Shown one piece after another: positions 57,724 through 64,000 of a stretch of 64,000 nucleotides of DNA. The number at the start of each line of letters is the position of its first letter. Position 1 is the stretch's first letter. The notes beneath the pieces are model-generated. The model had not been told where the DNA came from. It saw only the letters and a program-made list of their open reading frames with translations, and did no database searches. Origin of the DNA: Ampelomyces quisqualis. Lineage: Eukaryota; Ascomycota; Dothideomycetes; Pleosporales; Phaeosphaeriaceae. Where the stretch lies: contig JAGTXZ010000002.1 in assembly GCA_018398575.1 (NCBI GenBank), forward strand, positions 622,501 to 686,500. The letters are read 5' to 3'. Both the position numbers and the translations under genes were made by a program.

Positions 57724-59311
57724 TTAGTCATGCGCACGAGGCTTGAAACTTGCCCGCTTGAGCATACGCGTGACCAGATTGCCACGGAGTTTTGGCTTGA
57801 CGTAAAACGGTCCTTTCGTGCCCGTCATGTCGTCCGAGAATACCAAGTCTTGGAGCGCCAGGGGGTCTTCTTTCTGATGCTTGAGACTGGGCGTAGCTTG
57901 CCAGCCGTACAATTGATCATCGTCGGCACGCAAGTCAGGGCGAGTCAGCGTCATGCGGAGAGTCATTTCGCGGTTGAGGTAGCCGGATGCTGGTGATAGC
58001 GGCGACGGCTGCTCGTCTGTGGATAAGTTTGAGTGGGAGATTTGGCGAGAATGCAGGCGGAACGAGTGACGGATGCTCAATGGCGTGGTGGGTGACTCCA
58101 TATCCGGCGCTGAATCTTGGTCCGATTCCAGGCCTTGGTTGTCCATGGCAAGTTGTTCAAACAAGGAAAGGTTGCCGTCGCGCAGGAAGGTGTGCATATC
58201 TCGACTGAACTTGTGCGAGTGGCTGGCGATAGGGGGTAGCTGGTAGTGGGGTGTGAGGGAGTCTTGGGCGGTAGTCGAGGGAAAGCCAAACTCTATGGCC
58301 TCATCAAACATTTGCGGCGAAGCGAGGTAGGTGCGCAGCTTCTTCCTCGCGGCTGGGTCCCGGTAGTGCGTGGCCTCGGGGTCGAAGACGGGTGGTGTTG
58401 GGGGGTGGGAAGAGGTGCGTGCAGAGAGTGTGGAAGAGTGGGCGCGCTGGTGAGTTGGGGCGGGTGCTGTCGCAAAGGCCGCAGGGGCGGCCGTGAGCAC
58501 GGCAGACGAGGACTGCATGGGAGAGGCGCTGAGAGACATGGTCCGCCTGTAGTTGGGGGGGCGAGTGGGTCGCTTGGACCAGGTCGGGCTCATGATGTCG
58601 AGGTAGAACAGGCTGCTGGAAGCGTCTTGAGAGAATGAGGGCGAGGGCGAGGGTCCTCTTGGTGATGCGGGCGGGGAGGAGAGGTGTGGTGATGCGGGCG
58701 GGGAGGAGAGGTGTGGTGATGCGGGCGGGGAGGAGAGGTGTGGTGATGCGGGCGGGGAGGAGAGGTCTGGTGATGCGGGCGGAGAGTAGAGGTCTGGTGA
58801 TGCAGGCGGGGGGTAGAGGTCTGGCGAAGCGGGCGGGGGGTAGGGGTCCTTGGTGAAGCCGAATTGGAAGTCGCTGAAGCGCTGTTGGGCGCGCTCCAGG
58901 TGGCGGTCCAAGGGGAGGCAGGCGTGTTCGCACTTGGCGAGCAGCACGGCCTGCTCTTCGCGCGAGTAGTGCACCTTGCGCAGCTTCTCGGGCAGCCCAA
59001 GGAAAAACTCGAGGTCGGCGTGCGAGGGGCAGAGGGTCATGGACGAGGGTGCGCGGGAGGAGAGCGAGGGGCGGGAGGAGAGCGAGCGCTGGTCGGCATG
59101 GTGGTCGTCCCGCGCGTGGTGTCGGATCTGCAGGCGTTCCAGCGACGAAAAGCACTTTCTCCTGGCGGCGCACGCGAGGTTAGCATGGCATGCTCCCATC
59201 ATGTGCAGCCGAATCACAGCAGCGACGCATTACTTACTGCACTGAATCGGGCAGCGCGTCGAAGTCCGCCTGCTGCAGTGGCGGGCCCGTCGTCTTCGCC
59301 CTGCGCTTCAT
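57724..59311 (-). CDS. Pro/Ser-rich fungal protein of unknown function with 9-residue repeats
   Basis: The product is 503 aa from complement(57724..59161, 59238..59311). The 76-bp intron (GTAAGT to GCCAG) joins LPDSVQ to RKCFSSLERLQIR, a short conserved-looking N-terminus that fits the start at 59311 (MKRRAKTTGPP). Residues ~85-140 contain ADLEFFLGLPEKLRKVHYSR. Seven copies of a 9-residue repeat (consensus LSSPPASPH) follow. A Ser/Ala/Pro/His-rich middle, probably disordered, leads to a more ordered C-terminal half (KLRTYLASPQMFDEAIEFGFP, TFLRDGNLSLFEQLAMD) and a basic end. There is no signal peptide or membrane segment. SP sites in each repeat could be proline-directed kinase targets. I do not recognise the family. 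Confidence 0.75.
58664..58852 (-). repeat. 27-bp coding minisatellite, seven units
   Basis: Seven contiguous 27-bp units start at 58664, 58691, 58718, 58745, 58772, 58799 and 58826. Those at the left are identical and those at the right increasingly diverged. The unit is a multiple of three, so copy-number change keeps the frame of the host protein. Confidence 0.9.
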
Positions 59312-59398
59312 GGCCGGCGGAGCAGAGGCCGGGGATGGGTGGCGGTGCAGTGCAGCGGTTCGCAGCAGCGCGGGCGGCCTTGACACATGCCAGTGCGG

Positions 59399-59429
59399 GG
59401 GCGAGGGCGAGGGCGAGGGCGAGGGCGAG
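59399..59429 (+). repeat. GCGAGG hexanucleotide microsatellite
   Basis: About five perfect GCGAGG units lie roughly 90 bp upstream of the minus-strand start codon at 59311, so probably in the promoter or leader of that gene. Confidence 0.8.
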
Positions 59430-59776
59430 TCGAGGGCCGGAGTGCGTGGGCTGGCAGCAGCGGGCGCAGAGGGTGGGAATCTGGGAGGAGCTGTGCGAGC
59501 AGCGGAATCGAGGACAGAGGCCAGCACTGCGCAGCAGCGACATGCCACCTACTTACCTAGTCCTCCTACTTGCTGCACGCTGCACGTCGGACGGCCACAC
59601 TGCACACTGCACACTGCACAGCTGCAACCAGCTAATGACGCGCCGCCAGACACGCAGCCGCAGTCCTTGCCCTCACGTCTGGGCCTGCAGGCCGTGGGCT
59701 TGTGTGAAGCACATGACCCGTAGAGATGGCCGTAGCCGTATCATGCATGCCGTCAGCGAGGTAGATTTGGTGTATG

Positions 59777-59895
59777 TGCTGTATGGTATAGTATACCGCG
59801 CCAGTCACATATGCTGTATGGTCTAGCATACCACGCCAGTCACATGTGCTGTATGGTCTACTCCGTAGTATACTCCGTACCACGCCAGTCACATC
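59777..59895 (+). repeat. 35-bp tandem repeat, three units
   Basis: Units begin with TGCTGTATGG at 59777, 59812 and 59847 and end with CGCCAGTCACAT. Units 1 and 2 are 35 bp and nearly identical. Unit 3 is longer and carries two TACTCCGTA words (59859-59867 and 59871-59879), the reverse complement of TACGGAGTA. The repeat is non-coding. Confidence 0.8.
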
Positions 59896-60253
59896 ACCCC
59901 GTCTTGGTCATCGTCCACCTCAGGCCCATCCTCATCCTGCACAGTGCACACCCTCGCCAAGTGAGTCCGTGCGCTCCCGGATGCTGCAGCTTCCGGTATA
60001 TTACACCGGCCCGCCCGTACACCGCACGGGCCTAGTCGTATAGTACACATGTCCCCACCCGTGACCTGGCCCGTCCGCGGTTTCAGGCGTCTGCTCGGCG
60101 ACTCAGGCACGCAGTGCAACCGCCGGGCATCGCTGCCACACCCGCCGACCCAAGACTTGTGCAAAGCCCTCAGCATGATTCCTCTATATAGTATATACTA
60201 TATGGCATAGACCTCCTTGGTGCCCCCCTACCCCTGCAGCCAGCATGCGGCCG

Positions 60254-62476
60254 TCACACGCCGCCCATGTCGTAGTAGAAGTCGTCGTCCAGCCCCTCCC
60301 GACTAGGCACCATCGGCTCTTCAACCCCCACGTCCTCGAAACCTACGTTCAGCAGCCGTATCTTGAGCCCGTAGCTGCCAATGAACCTGATCAGCTTGTT
60401 CGTGTCCGCTGTAATGGGTTGTTGGTTCAGCAACATCAGCAGGCCGTCAAGCCACTCTGACGCAACACTATGGCTCTGAGGATGCAGCTGCACCAACACG
60501 CACTCGTTCTGCCCCGCGCCAGAATCCCCTGCTTGCTGCCGTGGGTGCTTGGCTTGGGGCAAGTAGCCATGGATCGTGATCTTGGTCCGCGTGGAAACGC
60601 GCTCGTGGCCGGGCAAGGTTGTGACGGTGCTATCAGACCCGGCCGTCGAGGGGGCCGACGCCGAGACATTGCTCACCACCGAAGACACAATCGACAGATC
60701 GACTACAATCATCCAAGTCAGCCGCCATTCGGCACAACCGCTTGTCGTACTTACTCTTCTCTTGCAACGCGTCCAGCCTGGGCTCCGCCGCTGTCTTGTC
60801 GTCAAAGTCCGCATAGTGCAGATATCGTCGGTTGTGTGACAGTCGGACAAAACGCCACCCCAAGGCCACGGACTGGCCGGGCGTCTTGTTCGAGCGGTAG
60901 TCGATGCCATAGGGGAACCATGCACCCTGGAGCAAGCATCTGATACGCTGCTCCTTGACGAACTGCAGCGCCTCGTGATTGAGCTCGTCGCGCACTTGCC
61001 TGCTGCGCGTCAGTGTCAGTTGGACACGCCGAATCCATGCCCGTACCGCAGATGATGGCCCCAGGCATCTTCGTGCGTGAGTTCGAGTAGCTCCATTTGC
61101 AGCTCCCTGAGCCGCTTCAGCTCAAACTCGCCCATCTCCTCTTCTACATCCTTGATGTCTTTTGTTCTTGGCGCTTGTCCCACAATCTGCTCTATCAATA
61201 TCCGCACTAGCTCTTCCATTTTCTCGTAATCTTCCATTTGCGCGCCCGCCACCTTCCACAACCGTATGAAGGCGTTCAGACCACTCGTGTGTAATCTAGA
61301 CCAATGCAATAAGAGAGGTTGGAACCATCGGTCAAAGTTGGCCCGAGTCTCCATCGCCGTGTGTCCATGCGACTCAACACCGTCCAGCTTGTCCACCTCG
61401 AAGTGCTCGTAGAGAATGAGAGTCACAGACAGACTTGCTTTAGCAATGGGGCACCGCTGCTCAAGCGGCTCTGCAGACTGCTCCAACAACAGTTTCTGGA
61501 AACCGTCCTTGTTCTTGTAGACAAAATCCGTGAGATCCATCAAACCCAGGGAACCAGTCACATCATCAAGCTCCCCTGCTGGCGATTCAGTATCGAAACC
61601 TAAGCGCCTCCATTGGAGCGGGTTTTGCTTCTCGCTGCCCTTGGGATCAGACGATGACTTGTCTGCCAAGCTCGCTGTCTCAAGACCATGAATGGCCCTG
61701 CGGTGCTCTGTCTTTTCTACATCGATCTTCTCTTTCCTCCAACTCCGCAGTAATGTCTTGGTCAACGACTGAAATTCTAACAGAGGATGTGCCAAATCTT
61801 GTATCGCCGAGCTCTGCATGAGACCGTACACGCTCTTTATCACGCCCAGCTCCTGAAGCTGTTTTACAAATTTTGGCCATTCACACTCTGCCTCGTTGGC
61901 CATGGCGTCGCGCACCAGCGCATTGATGAGCTGGAGCGAGTTGGCACATAGTGCATGGTCGGCCGACGTCATCTTTTCGACGAGAGAGGGCAGGAACTGC
62001 AGCTGGGTGTCGACTGCCGGCTTGAGGCGCTGGAAGTCCGCCAAGCCAGGCTGCGAGTTTCGATGCGAAGCGTGTCCGACGATGGCTGCCAGTACGGACA
62101 TGGCGCCTCGATTGACATTGACAAGTGGCTGCGCGACCACGAGGTTGACAATCTATTTCCCACACATTAGACTTTCACACGCGGCACGATATGCTTCACT
62201 CTCACTGACCCTCTCGATGAGACCATCGGTAACATGGTCCCAGCCCTTGTCCAGTTCCAGAAGGCGCGCCAGAGACGTCAAGCAATAGGCCAAGGTGTTT
62301 CCTGTGGAATTCAGGGCCAGGAACCCCAACTTGGGCAGCCCCCCTTCGTATATGAAGACGTCCACGAATGACGGGTCGCCAATGGCACTCTGCAGCTTGA
62401 AAACTGCCATCTTGCGCACCGACTCCTCCTCCGCGCCCAGCCGGGCGACCAGTTCGGAGACATTCACACTATCCAT
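60254..62476 (-). CDS. ELMO/CED-12 family protein
   Basis: The product is 688 aa from complement(60254..60702, 60755..60999, 61047..62152, 62210..62476). The N-terminal part is an armadillo-like helical region (ESVRKMAVFKLQSAIGD, GGLPKLGFLALNSTGNTLAY, LIERIVNLVVAQPLVN). A central ELMO domain follows (LNAFIRLWKVAGAQMEDYEK, LRELQMELLELTHEDAWG). A PH-like domain comes next, with GAWFPYGIDY, WRFVRLSHNRRYLHYADF and an acidic/basic C-terminal region ending in FYYDMGGV. In animals ELMO pairs with DOCK exchange factors to activate Rac; filamentous fungi keep a related pair. The first intron uses a less common GTCAGT donor, chosen because it alone gives the family text across the junction. An upstream in-frame Met at 62548 would add 24 residues. 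Confidence 0.87.
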
Positions 62477-62905
62477 ATTTCCAACAGTATCGCGGGCGGA
62501 GGCCAAAACCTGTGATGAGGGTGCTGCAATTACGAGCGCATTACACACGTCTAGTCAAGCATGCCATGATGTACAGCGCTCGGTTTGAAGCAACAGATCG
62601 TGGCAATGTCCACGGGTGGTGATATAGTTGACCCTTTTACAGTCGCGGTGGTCTGGGCCCTAGCGCGGCACGCACGTGAAGCGTGTTGTGGGGGTTCCTG
62701 CCCGCCAGGTACCGTAACAACACTCGTTCCGCTGCTGTTCCGCTCCGACTCTCGTCACTCCCTCTGCAATTGTACACTCTAGCATTGCATCTCTCTCGCC
62801 GCACATCTTCCTGCTATTCTGCACCATCGCCGCCGCTGCCGCTGCCTAGTCCATTCACAGCAACCGCCGGCGGCCTCTGCTTGGCTTCACCACGACCTCA
62901 CCGCC
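62477..62905. promoter_or_regulatory. Divergent promoter between ELMO gene and zinc-binding protein gene
   Basis: This 429-bp region lies between outward-facing starts. The right half is pyrimidine-rich on the + strand, as is common in fungal core promoters. No specific site can be named. Confidence 0.45.
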
Positions 62906-63607
62906 ATGTATATCACCCCGGAGCTCTTCAGCGGGAGCTCGACTCGCAACTACTGCGACCCTGCAACCTCCACGTATTGGACCACGATGACGGACTCGCC
63001 TCACTCAGCAGGCCTGGGAAAGAGAAAGAGGCATGATGCAGAAGAGGCATCGAGCACGCATGGCTGCCATCTGCCCGACCAGGAAGGCAACGCAGCTGAC
63101 CGCACTTGCAGAACACACACTCCTCAGCGACGCCTGTCGTCCCCAAGTAGGCGCTACCAAGGCCACAACACACCGTCCTCCGACAGTAACCGAAACCTAC
63201 CGCACCCTGTACATTCGACATCACCGCTATTCAGCGCCTCAGATCGGCGACCAGTCAAGCAAATGAAGCGCACGAGCCCCAAATCTACCCTCGTCAAATC
63301 GACGTCCCATCTTATGGACATGGAGCCAGATCTACCACCACCCTCATCGAAGGAGGATGCACATGCCCACCCACACTCCATCACCGACCTACGACCTTGT
63401 CATGCATGCAAATCGGCACCAAAACGACGGAAAGACCTAGAGAATTACCTAGACTGCAGACGCTGCGACGGGCGAACATGCTACATCTGTGCACGGCAGT
63501 GTTTTGGCGGATGCGGAAAAGCAGTCTGCAAGAAATGTATAGTCGAAGTCGGCCAAGAGGGCGACCCTTGGTGTTTGGACTGTTATGCGCGGGACATCAA
63601 TTCCTAA
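62906..63607 (+). CDS. Small protein with C-terminal Cys-rich putative zinc-binding domain
   Basis: A single exon encodes 233 aa. The first ~160 residues are hydrophilic and probably disordered, with basic clusters GKRKRHD and KQMKRTSPK that could act as nuclear localisation signals. From about residue 168 a compact Cys-rich domain follows: CHACKSAP, CRRCDGRTCYICARQC, GGCGKAVCKKC and DPWCLDCYAR. The paired spacing suggests two or three bound zinc ions in a RING- or treble-clef-like fold, but it does not match a named family I can place. The start is the first ATG of the frame; an intact stop lies at 63605-63607. Similar short proteins are found in fungi as hypothetical proteins, as far as I recall. 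Confidence 0.75.
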   Translation: MYITPELFSGSSTRNYCDPATSTYWTTMTDSPHSAGLGKRKRHDAEEASSTHGCHLPDQEGNAADRTCRTHTPQRRLSSPSRRYQGHNTPSSDSNRNLPHPVHSTSPLFSASDRRPVKQMKRTSPKSTLVKSTSHLMDMEPDLPPPSSKEDAHAHPHSITDLRPCHACKSAPKRRKDLENYLDCRRCDGRTCYICARQCFGGCGKAVCKKCIVEVGQEGDPWCLDCYARDINS

Positions 63608-64000
63608 CCATGTTTCTTTCTTGGTTGCATATTTTTGCTTTAGCGTTGGGGTCCATCAGAGCTTAATACCATGTTGCCACTTTTGCGTGTTTGCTACAAG
63701 TGACACGGACTTTTTGTCGTTGACGCAATGGCTTAGAGGAAGACGACAATGCTTGTGCTACGTGCAGGAACACTCACTATTTACACCAGCGCAAGGAAAT
63801 GCATATTCATCTTTGGAGCATGTTAGAGTAAACGTGTAATCACTCTCGTATGTATCTGTTTGCCAGAAAAAAAAAAGAAAAAAAAAGACATTGCATCACC
63901 ATGTAGAGGAACATGACCAAGTGAGGACTGACACGGCCAACGTCTAACACTGACATGTATCTGGCGCCCGGAGTTCCTCTTTACGACTCCTCATCACTCG
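63608..64000. other. 3' region at the window edge
   Basis: It contains the 3' end of the preceding gene and an A-rich run (about 63867-63887). No gene is supported before the window ends. Confidence 0.55.

Larger units (their letters stand above)
59312..60253. other. Intergenic region rich in simple and tandem repeats
   Basis: About 940 bp that hold the promoter of the minus-strand Pro/Ser-rich gene and the 3' region of the ELMO gene. It contains a GCGAGG hexanucleotide run and a 35-bp tandem repeat, listed separately. A 320-codon + strand open stretch crossing it (58864-59826) is an antisense artefact of GC-rich DNA. Confidence 0.6.

Noticed and set aside
58864..59826. A 320-codon plus-strand open frame
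   Set aside because: It runs antisense through GC-rich repeats of the Pro/Ser-rich gene and its promoter, and its text is low-complexity Gly/Arg/Ala.
1..64000. tRNA, rRNA, snoRNA and CRISPR signals
   Set aside because: I scanned for B-box-like GGTTCGAATCC words, regularly spaced repeats and conserved RNA cores and found none that held up. A dedicated RNA covariance search could still reveal small RNAs.

Overview
The window is nuclear DNA of a filamentous ascomycete (Pezizomycotina). Genes lie on both strands, are packed 0.3-1.5 kb apart and are interrupted by many short introns. Most introns are 47-90 bp, with GTAAGT/GTGAGT/GTATGT-type donors and CTAAC/CTGAC-type branch points. Proteins read cleanly only after these introns are removed. 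An AT-saturated block at the left edge looks like RIP-mutated repeat DNA. Gene content and style fit Dothideomycetes (Pleosporales) best, but that placement is inference. I saw no tRNA, rRNA, CRISPR array or prokaryote-type operon.

Layout. 1-1.1 kb: AT-rich, RIP-like block. 1.2-8.7 kb: a very large F-box protein gene (-) diverging from the actin-patch protein gene ABP1 (+). 9.4-11.5 kb: an odd asymmetric repeat tract, then two tandem paralogous small secreted proteins, the second apparently broken. 11.6-19 kb: housekeeping block with MTD1 (-), MMS19 (+), RPF2 (-) and a GRX3/4-type monothiol glutaredoxin (+). 19.3-29.8 kb: a gene graveyard holding an FAD amine-oxidase-like pseudogene, a GFA/CENP-V-type gene with an in-frame stop, a purine-cytosine permease remnant, a decayed secreted-protein-like stretch and a DUF6536-type membrane-protein pseudogene. 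31-32.4 kb: an intact secreted subtilisin-like protease. 33.8-48 kb: secretory-pathway and core genes, namely VPS10, a PMT4-type O-mannosyltransferase, a UAA-family nucleotide-sugar transporter, the PP2A B-subunit gene CDC55 and RPL3. 49-56 kb: SDH1 (flavoprotein of complex II), RPT1 and CCT4. 57.7-63.6 kb: a proline/serine-rich protein with a 27-bp minisatellite, an ELMO/CED-12 family protein and a small cysteine-rich putative zinc-binding protein.

Functional themes. Three adjacent genes act in the secretory route: the sorting receptor VPS10, ER O-mannosylation by PMT4, and nucleotide-sugar import. RPT1 and CCT4 (protein degradation and folding) diverge from one 367-bp promoter whose CCT4 side carries a striking tandem hairpin repeat. 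MMS19 and the CGFS glutaredoxin are both tied to cytosolic iron-sulfur biology and lie 1.6 kb apart. ABP1 and the ELMO protein both belong to actin/membrane control but lie at opposite ends. The most interesting material is the secreted-protein pair, the decayed 10-kb zone between two healthy housekeeping blocks, and the regulatory repeats.

All exon joins were made by eye from splice-site consensus and frame continuity. They are predictions, though most are strongly supported by conserved protein sequence across the junctions.
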